Shown here: piece after piece, positions 53,691 through 64,000 of the stretch | Layout: each line of letters opens with the position of its first letter | Numbering within the stretch: the first letter of the stretch is position 1 | Source of the DNA: DYCT01 sp051875715 | Lineage (GTDB): Bacteria; Bacteroidota; Bacteroidia; Bacteroidales; Bacteroidaceae | Reading direction: 5' to 3' | NCBI GenBank assembly: GCA_051875715.1 | Contig: JBJEHD010000031.1 | Location: 5,034 to 69,033 of the forward strand | Length of the DNA: 64,000 nt | Translations under genes and position numbers: made by a program | The notes under the pieces: generated by a model | Database searches by the model: none | Told to the model about the DNA's origin: nothing | The model's input: the letters and a program-made list of their open reading frames with translations, nothing else

Positions 53691-55238
53691 TTAGTTGTTG
53701 TTTCCTTTCTTTACCTTTTCCAACAGCGTGCTCAGACGTCCGACCACGTCGGGGTGCGCCTCGGCCACGTCGGTCCGCTCAGACGGGTCGGCCTGCAGGT
53801 CGTAAAGTTGCGGACGGGGCGAATTGCCCAGTTCGGTCTTCGTCCAGAACTCGAGGGCGGGCTTGTCGCTCGGCTCGATGTACTTCCACCGGCCGGACAC
53901 GAGGGCCAGCGTGTTGTCCAGGTTCTGTTGCACGATGCAGTCCCGGTCGGCATCCGACTCGCCCAGCAGTTCCGGCAAACGGTTCTGGCTGTCGGGGGCA
54001 GACCCCTCGCCGACAGGCTGGCCGATGAGGGCCGCCAACGAAGCGTACACGTCGACCTGCGAGAAGAGGGCCTCCTGCACGCCCGGACGGATGCGTTCGG
54101 GCCAGCGTACCAGAAAGGGGATGCGCGTGCCGGCCTCGTAGGCACTGTATTTCCCGCCCCGGTAGATGCCCATGGGCGTATGTCCGTTCAGCATCTCGCG
54201 TGCCTGGTCCTGATAGCCATCGTCGATGACGGGGCCGTTGTCGCTGGTGAACACCAGCAAGGTGTTGTCCGCCAGGCCCAGGCTGTCCAGCGTGTGCATG
54301 ATTTCGCCGATGGTCCAATCCAACTGAAGGATGACATCGCCACGTGTGCCCAGTCCGCTCTTGCCGGCAAAACGCGGATGAGGGATGCGGGGGACGTGCA
54401 CGTCCTGCGTACCCATATAAAGGAAGAAGGGCTCGTCCTTGTGGCGGACGATGAACTGCTTGGCTTTCGATGTGATGGTGTCGGCGATGTCCTCGTCCAC
54501 CCAGAGGGCCGACTTGCCTCCGGTCATCCAGCCGATGCGTGGGATGCCGTTGATGATGGTGTTGCAATGGCCCTGGCTGGGCTTCAGGCGCACGAGTTCG
54601 GGGTTCTCGGTGGCCGTGGGCCAGTCGCCCACCTTGTGGTCGTAGCTCACGGTGATGGGGTCGGACGGGTCGAGGCCGACCACCCGCCCGTTTTCGACGA
54701 ACACGCAGGGGACACGGTCGACCGTGGCGGGGATGACGAACTCATAATCGAAACCGATGCTCTGGGTGTTGGGCGAGATGGGCTGGTTGAAGTCCGTACC
54801 GCCCTTTGCGCCCAGGCCCAGATGCCACTTTCCGACTACACCGGTGGCATAGCCGGCCTGCTTCATCACATCAGCCAGGGTGACACAGGCCGTGTCGATG
54901 ATTAGTTCAGAGTTGCCCGGGGCGATACCTGTATTCTGCTGCCGCCAGGGATACATGCCCGTAAGCAGTCCGAAGCGCGAAGGCGTGCTGGTGGCCGAGG
55001 TGGCATACGCATTGGTGAAGCGCAACCCCTGGGCAGCCAGGCTGTCGAGGTTGGGAGTTTGCACCTTCGTGGCCCCGTAGCAACTGAGGTCGCCAATGCC
55101 AAGGTCGTCGGCATAGATGTAAATGACATTAGGCTGCACCCGGGCAGCCTGCTGGGTTTTCGAAGCGGTCTCACTGCACGAAGCCAAGGCTGCCAGCCCA
55201 GGCACGAGGGACAACCAGATGGGGGAATTCGTTTTCAT
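53691..55238 (-). CDS. S-type sulfatase lipoprotein (arylsulfatase family)
   Basis: About 515 residues. The signal peptide ends in LAALASC, so it is a lipoprotein in the cell envelope. The sulfatase domain has metal residues ADDLGIGD and the active-site motif STPSR within TSTPSRFGLLTG. Here the nucleophile is a Ser (S-type), which must be converted to formylglycine by an anaerobic maturase (anSME); none is in the window. GKWHLG and FTSDNGP are also present. It probably removes sulfate from host or dietary glycans or sulfolipids. The start was set at the ATG at 55238; an ATG at 55244 is also possible. It is 51 bp after trkH. Confidence 0.92.
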   Translation of the reverse strand: MKTNSPIWLSLVPGLAALASCSETASKTQQAARVQPNVIYIYADDLGIGDLSCYGATKVQTPNLDSLAAQGLRFTNAYATSATSTPSRFGLLTGMYPWRQQNTGIAPGNSELIIDTACVTLADVMKQAGYATGVVGKWHLGLGAKGGTDFNQPISPNTQSIGFDYEFVIPATVDRVPCVFVENGRVVGLDPSDPITVSYDHKVGDWPTATENPELVRLKPSQGHCNTIINGIPRIGWMTGGKSALWVDEDIADTITSKAKQFIVRHKDEPFFLYMGTQDVHVPRIPHPRFAGKSGLGTRGDVILQLDWTIGEIMHTLDSLGLADNTLLVFTSDNGPVIDDGYQDQAREMLNGHTPMGIYRGGKYSAYEAGTRIPFLVRWPERIRPGVQEALFSQVDVYASLAALIGQPVGEGSAPDSQNRLPELLGESDADRDCIVQQNLDNTLALVSGRWKYIEPSDKPALEFWTKTELGNSPRPQLYDLQADPSERTDVAEAHPDVVGRLSTLLEKVKKGNNN

Positions 55239-55295
55239 AAGCATGGATGTATTACGTTGTATTTTATCGATTCATTGTTTCTGTTACAAAAAGCC

Positions 55296-56753
<1,458 letters not shown>

Positions 56754-56762
56754 CGGTTATGC

Positions 56763-58103
56763 TCAGTTGAAGTATTTCTCCACTTTCTTGATCATCATGC
56801 CCTGGCAGAACACCACCACGTGGTCGCCCGGCAGGATTTGCGTGTTACCCGTGACGACCACACCCTCGCCGTCGCGGATGAGTCCGCCGATGGTGGCACC
56901 CTTCGGCAGCCCCAGGTCCTTGACGAGGTGTTTCGTCACCTTGGCATGTTCGTTCACGGTGAACTCGGCCACGTCGGCATTGGCAAACGTGAGGCATTTC
57001 ACGTTCGACACGTCGGCGTCGAGCATCATCTGGTAGATGTGGCTGGCCGCTATCATCTTCTTGTTGATGACCGTGCCGATGTCGAGGCTTTCCGCCATGC
57101 TGATGTAGTCGATGTTCTCCACTTCGGCCACGGTCTTGCGGACACCCATCCGCTTGGCGGCCAGACAGGCCAGGATGTTCGTCTCGGAATTCCCGGTCAG
57201 CGCCACGAAGGCCTCCGTGTTCTTGATGCCCTCCTCCACGAGGAGGTTCATGTCGCGCCCGTCGCCGTTGATGACCATCACCTTGTCGTCAAGCAACTCG
57301 GTGAGGCGGTTGCAGCGCGTGTAGTCGTTCTCGATGATTTTCACCTGCATGTAGTCGGGCACGTACTGTGCCGTGCGCACGGCGATGCGGCTTCCGCCCA
57401 TGATCATCACGTTTCGCACGTCGGGGTACATCTCCTTGCCAGCCACCTTGCGGATGTAGGGGATGAACTTCTTCGTCGTGGTGAAGTAGACGATGTCGTA
57501 GAGTTTGATGACGTCGTCGCCCCGGGGGATGATGGTCTCGTTGCCCCGCTTGATAGCCACCACGTGGAACGGGATGCCACGGCTTCCGAGGGTACTGAGC
57601 GGGATGTCGAGTATCTCGGCCTGCTCGCGCATCTTGGCACCGACCAGGATGAGCGCACCCTGGCAGAACTCCCACCACTGGCGCACCCAGCTCATGCGGA
57701 CCGAGGCCACGACCTCCTTGGCGGCCAGTTTCTCGGGATAGATGAGCGAGTCGACACCCAACTGGCGGAAAAACTCCTGGTGTTTCGGCAGCAGGTATTC
57801 GTCGTTGTCGATGCGCGCCACGGTCTTCCGCGCGCCGAGGTTCGTCGCCAGCATGCAGGCGGTCATGTTCCGGCTCTCGTCGGGCGTGACGGCCACGAAC
57901 AGGTCCGCACCTGCCACGCCGGCCTCCTTGAGCCCGGCAATGGACGAAGGCGAGGCGTTGACCGTCATGAGGTCGAAATCAGAGTCCAGCTTGGCCAGCC
58001 GTTCCTCGTCGTCGTCCATCAGGACGATGTCCTGTCTTTCCCCCGACAGCAGTTTGGCCAAATGCGTGCCCACCGCGCCGGCTCCAGCAATGATTATCTT
58101 CAT
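56763..58103 (-). CDS. trkA: Trk system potassium uptake protein TrkA
   Basis: A 446-residue cytoplasmic regulator with two RCK modules. Each has an NAD(H)-binding Rossmann motif (MKIIIAGAGAVGTHLAKLL at the start; NVMIMGGSRIAVRTAQ near residue 230) and a C-terminal TrkA-C domain. It gates TrkH. Its start overlaps the dxs stop by 4 bp. Confidence 0.95.
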   Translation of the reverse strand: MKIIIAGAGAVGTHLAKLLSGERQDIVLMDDDEERLAKLDSDFDLMTVNASPSSIAGLKEAGVAGADLFVAVTPDESRNMTACMLATNLGARKTVARIDNDEYLLPKHQEFFRQLGVDSLIYPEKLAAKEVVASVRMSWVRQWWEFCQGALILVGAKMREQAEILDIPLSTLGSRGIPFHVVAIKRGNETIIPRGDDVIKLYDIVYFTTTKKFIPYIRKVAGKEMYPDVRNVMIMGGSRIAVRTAQYVPDYMQVKIIENDYTRCNRLTELLDDKVMVINGDGRDMNLLVEEGIKNTEAFVALTGNSETNILACLAAKRMGVRKTVAEVENIDYISMAESLDIGTVINKKMIAASHIYQMMLDADVSNVKCLTFANADVAEFTVNEHAKVTKHLVKDLGLPKGATIGGLIRDGEGVVVTGNTQILPGDHVVVFCQGMMIKKVEKYFN

Positions 58104-59989
58104 CTCACCAAATGTTTATAAATACTGTCTTCGTCCATGCCGCAGAGGCGGTACAGTTCGTCCACCGTCCCGTGTTCGACGAATGCGTCGGGCAGGCCGA
58201 TGCGTTCCACACGGACGTCGTAGCCGTTGTCGGCCATGAACTCCAGCACGGCACTTCCCATGCCGCCCTCGCGCACGCCGTCTTCGACGGTGACGATGCG
58301 TTCGAACCGGCTTCCGACCTCGTGCAGCAACTGCTCGTCAAGCGGCTTGACGAAGCGGAGGTCGTAGTGTGCCACTTCGAGTCCGTTCTCGACCCGGGCA
58401 CGCTCGATGGCTTTCTCCACACGGTGGCCGATGGGCCCCAGGCTGACGACGGCCGTCCCTCGGCCGTCGCGCAACTTGCGTCCGCGTCCCACCTCGACCG
58501 GCTCGAGCGGGCAACGCCAGTCCACCCGATAACCACGTCCGCGCGGATAGCGGATGACGAAGGGGCCTTGTCCGGGCAACTGGGCGGTATACATCAGGCG
58601 CCGCAGTTCCCACTCGTCGTAGGGCGAAGCCACGGTCAGGTTCGGGATGGAGCGCATATAGGCCACGTCGAACGCACCGTGGTGCGTAGGCCCGTCCTCG
58701 CCCACCAGTCCGGCCCGGTCGAGGCACATCACCACGTTCAGCCTCAAAAGGGCCACGTCGTGGATGACGTTGTCGTACGCACGCTGCATGAACGACGAGT
58801 AGATGTTGCAGAACGGGAGCATGCCTTCCTTGGCCATGCCGGCCGAGAAGGTGACGGCATGCCCTTCGGCGATGCCCACGTCGAACGCCCGATCGGGCAT
58901 CTCGTTCATCAGGATGTTCATCGAGCATCCGGTGGGCATGGCTGGTGTCACCCCGACCACCCGGTCGTTCTGCCGCGCCAGTTCGAGCAGCGTGTGCCCG
59001 AACACGTCCTGGAACAAGGGGGGCATGCCTTGCGTGTCGGCCAGCAGGCGCCGTCCCGTTTCGGGATCGAAGCGTCCGGGGGCGTGCCAGATGGTGGCGG
59101 CCTCCTCGGCCGGCTTGAAGCCTTTGCCCTTCACGGTGTGGAGGTGCAGCAACTTGGGCCCCTTCATCTCCTTGATGTCGCGCAGCACGCGCACCAGGTT
59201 GACCACGTCGTGTCCGTCGAACGGTCCGAAATAGCGGATGTTCATGCCTTCGAACACGTTCTGCTGGGCGGCCAGCACCGACTTCAGGCTGTTGTTGAAC
59301 CGGAGGAGGCATTTGCGCCGTTCTTCGGTCAGGAGGCCCCAACTGCGCAGCATACTCGCCAGTCCGAAACGGATGCGGTTGTATCGGTTGGTCGTGGTCA
59401 GGTTGAGCAGGTATTGCTTCATCCCGCCCACGCTTCGGTCGATGGACATGTTGTTGTCGTTGAGCACGATGAGCATGTCGTTGGGGGTCGACGAGGCGTT
59501 GTTGAGTCCCTCGTAGGCCAGCCCGCCGCTCATCGAGCCGTCGCCGATGACGGCCACGACATGGCGTCCGGCCTCGCCTTTCATCTTGGCGGCCACCGCC
59601 ATGCCGAGCGCGGCCGAGATGGAGTTCGAGGCATGTCCGCAGGCAAAGGTGTCGTAGTCGCTCTCTTCGGGCGAAGGGAAGGGACGGATGCCTTTGAATT
59701 TCCGGTTGGTGCAGAATTCCTTCTGCCTGCCGGTCAGTATCTTATGTCCGTATGCTTGATGTCCCACGTCCCACACCAGACGGTCGTCCGGCGTGTCGAA
59801 CACGTAGTGCAGCGCCACAGTCAGCTCCACCACGCCCAGGCTGGCCGCAAAGTGTCCGGGGTTGCAGGCCAGTTCTTGAATGATGTCTTGCCTCAACTCA
59901 TCACACACTTGGGGCAGTTGCTCCACGGAAAGGCGGCGCAAATCTGCTGGCGAGTTGATAGCACGAAGCAAGTTCTCCATAGTTTCCAT
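58100..59989 (-). CDS. dxs: 1-deoxy-D-xylulose-5-phosphate synthase
   Basis: Makes DXP from pyruvate and glyceraldehyde-3-phosphate, the first step of the MEP isoprenoid pathway and also a source of pyridoxal and thiamine precursors. About 629 residues. It has the thiamine-diphosphate motif GDGSMSGGLAYEGLNN, the active-site HQAYGHKILTGR, and the transketolase middle domain DRAGLVGEDGPTHHG. The start at 59989 was chosen because the -7 box at 60004-60011 lies downstream of the most upstream ATG (60025). Confidence 0.96.
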   Translation of the reverse strand: METMENLLRAINSPADLRRLSVEQLPQVCDELRQDIIQELACNPGHFAASLGVVELTVALHYVFDTPDDRLVWDVGHQAYGHKILTGRQKEFCTNRKFKGIRPFPSPEESDYDTFACGHASNSISAALGMAVAAKMKGEAGRHVVAVIGDGSMSGGLAYEGLNNASSTPNDMLIVLNDNNMSIDRSVGGMKQYLLNLTTTNRYNRIRFGLASMLRSWGLLTEERRKCLLRFNNSLKSVLAAQQNVFEGMNIRYFGPFDGHDVVNLVRVLRDIKEMKGPKLLHLHTVKGKGFKPAEEAATIWHAPGRFDPETGRRLLADTQGMPPLFQDVFGHTLLELARQNDRVVGVTPAMPTGCSMNILMNEMPDRAFDVGIAEGHAVTFSAGMAKEGMLPFCNIYSSFMQRAYDNVIHDVALLRLNVVMCLDRAGLVGEDGPTHHGAFDVAYMRSIPNLTVASPYDEWELRRLMYTAQLPGQGPFVIRYPRGRGYRVDWRCPLEPVEVGRGRKLRDGRGTAVVSLGPIGHRVEKAIERARVENGLEVAHYDLRFVKPLDEQLLHEVGSRFERIVTVEDGVREGGMGSAVLEFMADNGYDVRVERIGLPDAFVEHGTVDELYRLCGMDEDSIYKHLVR

Positions 59990-60003
59990 TTGTAATAATC
60001 GTG

Positions 60004-60011
60004 CAAAAATA
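60004..60011 (-). promoter_or_regulatory. Bacteroidota -7 box of dxs-trkA-trkH
   Basis: Minus-strand TATTTTTG (TAnnTTTG), 15 bp before the chosen dxs start. It is divergent from, and 22 bp away from, the next box. Confidence 0.55.
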
Positions 60012-60033
60012 GCACTATTTGCCATAAGTTACT

Positions 60034-60041
60034 TACTTTTG
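60034..60041 (+). promoter_or_regulatory. Bacteroidota -7 box of the GSCFA-murF/alr operon
   Basis: TACTTTTG, 34 bp before the GSCFA ATG. The two promoters are back to back, which explains the short divergent intergenic region. Confidence 0.55.
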
Positions 60042-60075
60042 CGCGGATTTTTTAGAAACGTCATATCCGCTGCAC

Positions 60076-61071
60076 ATGGAGTTCAGAACCGTCGTCCCCC
60101 TGCCTGCGGGCGAAACCGTCGTCTCGCCCTCCCACCGGCTGCTGCTGATGGGGTCGTGTTTTTCCGACCACATCGGCCGGCTGCTCCAGGCCCATAAGTT
60201 CCGGGTAGAGTGCAACCCCTGGGGCACGCTCTACAACCCGCTCTCGCTGCTCGCCTCGCTCGAAGAGGCTGCCTCGGGCAAGGTCTACACCGCGTCCGAT
60301 CTCTACGCCTGGCAAGGCCAGTGGCACAGTCCGATGCACCACGGCAGTTTCTCGGCCGGACAACCCGAAGAGGCCGTGCAGCACATCAACCGCCGCCTGG
60401 CCGACGTGCGTGCCCTGCTCCCCTGCCTCGACTATGCGTTCTTCACCCTGGGCAGCGCCTATTATTATAAGGAAAGAGAGTCCGGCCGGGTGGTGGGCAA
60501 CTGCCACAAACGTCCCGAGCGCGACTTCGAACGCTGCCGGATGGAAAGCCCGGAGGCCGTCAGGGAGGTGCTTGTCCGACTGGTCGGGCTGCTCCGCCGC
60601 TTCAACCCCCGGGTGAAGGTGGTGTTCAGCGTCAGCCCCATCCGCCACGTGCGCGACGGCTTCCACGCCAACCAGGTGAGCAAAGGCCTGCTCCTGGCCG
60701 CGCTCGACGACGACCCGCGCCTGGTGGACCACCGCTCCGTGTTCTACTTCCCGGCCTACGAAATCGTGATGGACGAACTGCGCGACTACCGGTTCTATGC
60801 CGACGACCTCGTCCACCCCTCCACGCAGGCCGTCGCCTACCTGTGGGAGTGCTTCGCCCGTACCTATTTCGATGCCGACACACGCGCCTTCGTGGCCGAC
60901 TGGGAGGCCGTCGCCAAGGGACTGGGCCACCGCCCGTCGCGCCCCGGTTCGGACGAGCACCGGGCCTTCGTGCGTCAAATATTGTTAAAGATAGAGCACC
61001 TAAAGGCGAAATATCCGTTCTTAGATGCCGAAAACGAACTGACCCTATGTCATACCCTATTGAAACCATAA
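60076..61071 (+). CDS. GSCFA-domain protein
   Basis: A 331-residue protein named for the motif GSCFSD near residue 27 (LLLMGSCFSDHIG). It also has CNPWGTLYNP, SVSPIRHVRDGFHANQVSKG and DDLVHPST later on. The fold is SGNH/GDSL-esterase-like, and the GSCFS Ser and the HPS His fit a hydrolase triad, so an esterase or acyltransferase is possible; the substrate is unknown. No signal peptide is seen. Its last 25 bases overlap murF-alr. Confidence 0.88.
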   Translation: MEFRTVVPLPAGETVVSPSHRLLLMGSCFSDHIGRLLQAHKFRVECNPWGTLYNPLSLLASLEEAASGKVYTASDLYAWQGQWHSPMHHGSFSAGQPEEAVQHINRRLADVRALLPCLDYAFFTLGSAYYYKERESGRVVGNCHKRPERDFERCRMESPEAVREVLVRLVGLLRRFNPRVKVVFSVSPIRHVRDGFHANQVSKGLLLAALDDDPRLVDHRSVFYFPAYEIVMDELRDYRFYADDLVHPSTQAVAYLWECFARTYFDADTRAFVADWEAVAKGLGHRPSRPGSDEHRAFVRQILLKIEHLKAKYPFLDAENELTLCHTLLKP

Positions 61072-63512
61072 CCGAGATGCTGGATGCCCGCCGGCAGGGC
61101 ACGCATCCCGCCCGCATCGATTGGCTGCTGACCGACAGCCGCTCGCTTTGCTTTGCCGAGGAGACCCTTTTCTTTGCGTTGAAGACCGCCCGGGGCGACG
61201 GACACCGCTACCTGGCCGACCTCTACGCACGAGGCGTGCGCAACTTCGTGGTGAGCGAACTGCCGGACAACCCGGCCGCCTATGCCGACGCCAATTTCCT
61301 GCAAGTGCCCTCGCCCCTGAAGGCCCTCCAACGGCTGGCCGAACTCCACCGCCAGCAGTTCGACTGCCCCGTGGCGGGCATCACCGGCAGCAACGGCAAG
61401 ACCATGGTGAAGGAGTGGCTCTACCAACTGCTCAGCCCCGACCGCGTCGTCACCCGCTCGCCCCGCAGCTACAACTCGCAACTGGGCGTCCCCCTCTCGG
61501 TATGGATGCTGAACGAACACACGCAACTGGGCCTGTTCGAGGCCGGCATCTCCGAACCGGGCGAGATGGCCTCGCTGCAGTCCATCATCCGCCCCACCCT
61601 GGGCATCCTGACCCACATCGGCGGCGCACACCAGGAGAACTTCCTCTCGCTGCAAGAGAAATGCATGGAGAAGCTGTCGCTGTTCAAAGACTGCGACATC
61701 GTCATCTACGACGGCGACAACGAACTCATCTCCACCTGCGTGAGCAAATCGCTGCTCACCGCCCGCGAAATAGCCTGGTCGCGCAAGGACTGCGAAAAAC
61801 CCCTGTTCATCCGCTCCATCCAGCCGGGCGAATCGTCCACCCTCGTCCGCTACCGCTACCTCGGCCTCGAAAACGACTACCAGATACCCTTCATCGACGA
61901 AGCCTCCATCGAAGACTCCATCCACTGCCTGGCCGTCTGCCTCTACCTGATGGTGCCGCCCGAGCAGATACGCGAACGAATGGCCAGGCTCGAACCGGTG
62001 GCCATGCGTCTGGAGGTGAAAGAAGGAAAGAACGACTGCATCCTCATCAACGACAGTTACAACTCCGACCTCGCCTCGCTCGACATCGCGCTCGACTTCC
62101 AACTGCGCCGTTCGCAAAGCAAGAACCTCAAGCGGACGCTCATCCTCAGCGACCTGCTCGAGACGGGGCAGACCCCCAACCTGCTCTACCGGAAGGTGGC
62201 CCAGTACGCCCAAAGCCGGGGCATCGAGAAACTGATCGGCATCGGCCCCGACATCAGCGCCGCTGCGTCCCATTTCTCCATGGAGAAGCACTTCTTCGCC
62301 TCCACGCACGCATTTCTGGAGTCGGAAGTGTTCGACGGACTCCGCCGCGAAATCATCCTGGTGAAGGGCGCACGTCCCTTCCACTTCGAGTCCATCATCG
62401 ACCGGCTCGAACTGAAGGTGCACGAAACCATCCTCGAGGTCAACCTCAGCGCCCTGGTGGACAACCTCAACCATTACCGCTCGCTGCTGAAGCCTCACAC
62501 CAAGACGACGTGCATGATCAAGGCCTCGGCCTACGGGGCCGGCTCCTACGAGATAGCCAAGACCCTGCAAGACCACCGGGTGGACTACCTGGCCGTGGCC
62601 GTGGCCGACGAAGGCTCCGAACTGCGCAAGGCGGGCATCACCGGCTCCATCCTCGTGATGAATCCCGAGATGTCGGCCTTCAAGACGATGTTCGCCCACA
62701 AACTGGAGCCCGAGGTGTACAGCTTCCACCTGCTCGAAGCACTCATCCGCGAGGCCGAACATGAAGGCATCACCCACTTTCCCATCCACATCAAAGTGGA
62801 TACGGGCATGCACCGGCTGGGATTCGCCCCCTCGGACATGCCGCGCCTCGTCCGCCTGCTGAAAGGGCAGACGGCCCTCATCCCCCGCTCGGTGTTCTCG
62901 CACCTGGTGGGGAGCGACAGCCCGGCGTTCGACGACTTCACACGCCAGCAAATCTGCGCCTTCACGCAGGCCGCACAAACCCTGCAGGATGCCTTCCCGC
63001 ACAAAATCCTGCGCCACATCTGCAACACGGCAGGTATCGAACGCTTCCCCGACGCGCAGTTCGACATGGTCCGCCTGGGCCTGGGCCTCTATGGCATCGA
63101 CCCCTCGACGGGCAACACCCTGCACTGCGTCAGCACGCTCCGGTCCACCCTGTTGCAAATCCGCGACGTGCCTGCAGGCGACAGCATCGGATACAGCCGC
63201 AAGGGCATCGTCGACCGTCCGTCGCGCATTGCCGCCGTGCCCATCGGGTATGCCGACGGCCTCAACCGACACTTGGGCAACGGACGCGGCTACTGCTTAG
63301 TGAACGGGCAGCGCGCCCCCTACGTCGGTAACATCTGCATGGACGTATGCCTGGTCGACGTCACCGACATCGACTGCCGCGAAGGCGACCGCGTGGAGAT
63401 ATTCGGCGAACACCTGTCGCCCTCCGTGCTGGCCGAGCAGTTGGACACCATCCCCTACGAAATCCTCACCGGCGTGTCGCCCCGCGTCAAGCGCATCTAC
63501 TACCAAGAATAA
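61047..63512 (+). CDS. murF-alr: Bifunctional MurF ligase / alanine racemase
   Basis: An 821-residue fusion. The N-terminal half (about 1-440) is UDP-MurNAc-tripeptide:D-Ala-D-Ala ligase with the ATP motif GITGSNGKT. The C-terminal half (about 455-821) is alanine racemase, with the PLP Lys in MIKASAYGAGS and the family motifs GMHRLGF, GYSRKG and GNICMD. One protein therefore both supplies D-Ala and attaches the D-Ala-D-Ala dipeptide in peptidoglycan synthesis. The fusion is known in Bacteroidota. The ATG at 61047 starts MSYPIETI, a normal MurF beginning; upstream frame extension is overlap with GSCFA. The MurF domain lacks several residues of long versions, and its activity was not checked. 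Confidence 0.93.
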   Translation: MSYPIETITEMLDARRQGTHPARIDWLLTDSRSLCFAEETLFFALKTARGDGHRYLADLYARGVRNFVVSELPDNPAAYADANFLQVPSPLKALQRLAELHRQQFDCPVAGITGSNGKTMVKEWLYQLLSPDRVVTRSPRSYNSQLGVPLSVWMLNEHTQLGLFEAGISEPGEMASLQSIIRPTLGILTHIGGAHQENFLSLQEKCMEKLSLFKDCDIVIYDGDNELISTCVSKSLLTAREIAWSRKDCEKPLFIRSIQPGESSTLVRYRYLGLENDYQIPFIDEASIEDSIHCLAVCLYLMVPPEQIRERMARLEPVAMRLEVKEGKNDCILINDSYNSDLASLDIALDFQLRRSQSKNLKRTLILSDLLETGQTPNLLYRKVAQYAQSRGIEKLIGIGPDISAAASHFSMEKHFFASTHAFLESEVFDGLRREIILVKGARPFHFESIIDRLELKVHETILEVNLSALVDNLNHYRSLLKPHTKTTCMIKASAYGAGSYEIAKTLQDHRVDYLAVAVADEGSELRKAGITGSILVMNPEMSAFKTMFAHKLEPEVYSFHLLEALIREAEHEGITHFPIHIKVDTGMHRLGFAPSDMPRLVRLLKGQTALIPRSVFSHLVGSDSPAFDDFTRQQICAFTQAAQTLQDAFPHKILRHICNTAGIERFPDAQFDMVRLGLGLYGIDPSTGNTLHCVSTLRSTLLQIRDVPAGDSIGYSRKGIVDRPSRIAAVPIGYADGLNRHLGNGRGYCLVNGQRAPYVGNICMDVCLVDVTDIDCREGDRVEIFGEHLSPSVLAEQLDTIPYEILTGVSPRVKRIYYQE

Positions 63513-63549
63513 CGGCAGGCACACACACGCACGAGCACACGCATCTCCG

Positions 63550-63614
63550 ATACGATTATTAATCGTACAGCGGTACGATTAATAATCGTACTCGAGTACG
63601 ATTAACAATCGTAC
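63550..63614. repeat. Intergenic tandem array D: three 23-bp units with a 19-bp palindrome
   Basis: Units start at 63550, 63573 and 63596. The core is GTACGATTAATAATCGTAC or close variants (the arms keep perfect pairing while the three central bases vary: ATT/TAA, AAT, AAC). Same family as array C. It lies 37 bp after the murF-alr stop, between convergent genes. Confidence 0.9.
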
Positions 63615-63695
63615 CGAAGACGTATGCATAAGGCCTTCCCCGCAAGTACCCACGCAAGTGCCTGCGGACGCTCACCCTCGTCCGACAACAACCAC

Positions 63696-64000
63696 TTACC
63701 TGAAGGTCACTTCCTTGACATGGTCGTTGACGAAGATGTTTCCCATGTCAGAGGTTTTGTACCATTTGGGCTTTCCTGGCATGTCGTCGTGGATATGCTT
63801 CCCATTGATGCGGAAGTTCTCGAAACGTACGTTGCGCACTGTCCTTAGGGAGTCATAGCCCAGGATAAGCGACATGTTCGGTTCATGACGAGCAATGCCT
63901 TCCTGTCCGCCACAGCCGTCATAGCTGAGATTGCGGAAGAGGATATTCTCGATACCCCTTCCGGGTGCTGCGCAGCATTTGGCCTTGAAACCCACCTTCA
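63696..64000 (-). CDS. C-terminal part of a right-handed beta-helix glycoside hydrolase-like protein (runs off the window)
   Basis: Only the last 100 or so residues are visible; the open frame continues past the window edge. The strand pattern GIENILFRNLSYDG ... SLRTVRNVRFENFRINGKHI ... NIFVNDHVKEVTFR is that of stacked parallel beta-helix coils, as in GH28/GH49-type polysaccharide hydrolases and pectate-lyase-like proteins. The catalytic centre is not in view, so family and substrate are uncertain. It is convergent with murF-alr. Confidence 0.65.
   Translation of the reverse strand, partial: KVGFKAKCCAAPGRGIENILFRNLSYDGCGGQEGIARHEPNMSLILGYDSLRTVRNVRFENFRINGKHIHDDMPGKPKWYKTSDMGNIFVNDHVKEVTFR

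Noticed and set aside
60843..61046. Fusion of GSCFA and MurF through the open frame that starts at 60843
   Set aside because: The frame differs from GSCFA; the MurF domain starts naturally at 61047, with an ordinary 25-bp overlap.

Overview
This window is chromosomal DNA from a member of the order Bacteroidales (phylum Bacteroidota). The evidence is the Bacteroidota-type promoter motif TAnnTTTG ahead of many genes, surface lipoproteins with acidic residues after the lipid cysteine, type III glutamine synthetase (GlnN), LL-diaminopimelate aminotransferase, a complete Na+-translocating NADH:quinone reductase operon, a MurF-Alr fusion, and an inositol-lipid gene cluster. Several large secreted proteins end in type IX secretion (T9SS) C-terminal signals, which points away from classical gut Bacteroides and towards Prevotellaceae- or Porphyromonadaceae-like relatives. 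The backbone is GC-rich. One stretch (about 2.55-4.56 kb) is clearly AT-rich and looks acquired. A 100-base run of N at 23907-24006 marks an assembly gap.

Layout. 0-2.5 kb (minus): the start of thrS preceded by a secreted TPR protein. 2.7-4.5 kb: AT-rich island with a small excisionase-like HTH protein, three 29-bp operator-like repeats, a SatD-like protein resembling class III nucleotidyl cyclases, and an overlapping DUF3307 membrane protein. 4.9-7.4 kb: OmpR-family response regulator and histidine kinase. 7.7-12.8 kb: Omp28-like secreted protein and a large cleaved-adhesin-type protein, both with T9SS tails. 13.3-17.7 kb: dapF, dapL, glnN. 17.9-18.8 kb: AraC-type regulator. 18.8-23.0 kb: cobalamin-riboswitch operon (DUF4465-like lipoprotein, BtuB-like receptor, BtuG-like lipoprotein). 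23.3-27.7 kb: second large adhesin with nearly identical tandem domains, broken by the gap. 27.8-30.0 kb (minus): ROK regulator and aldose-1-epimerase-like protein.

30.8-36.6 kb (minus): nqrABCDEF, bracketed by copies of an unusual multi-hairpin repeat. 37.1-39.8 kb (minus): DUF5686 outer-membrane protein. 39.9-41.1 kb: family 4-type glycosyltransferase. 41.3-50.2 kb (minus): a near-continuous gene string rlmN, DUF4837, pdxA, nucleotidyltransferase, ATP-grasp protein, CDP-alcohol phosphatidyltransferase, flippase-like protein, HAD hydrolase, inositol-3-phosphate synthase. The last six probably make inositol (sphingo)lipids. 50.6-53.7 kb (minus): outer-membrane barrel, RluA-type pseudouridine synthase, rlmD. 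53.7-60.0 kb (minus): sulfatase, trkH, trkA, dxs. 60.1-63.5 kb (plus): GSCFA protein and murF-alr. The window ends in the C-terminus of a beta-helix carbohydrate-active enzyme.

The least explained content is intergenic: (i) a roughly 200-bp element that folds into five or six successive hairpins, in three copies flanking nqr, with one stem that keeps its pairing although its sequence changed; (ii) five short tandem arrays of 11-, 22- or 23-bp units, mostly palindromic, in separate intergenic regions; (iii) the 29-bp operator array driving the SatD/DUF3307 pair. Everything here was read by eye; no database search was run.
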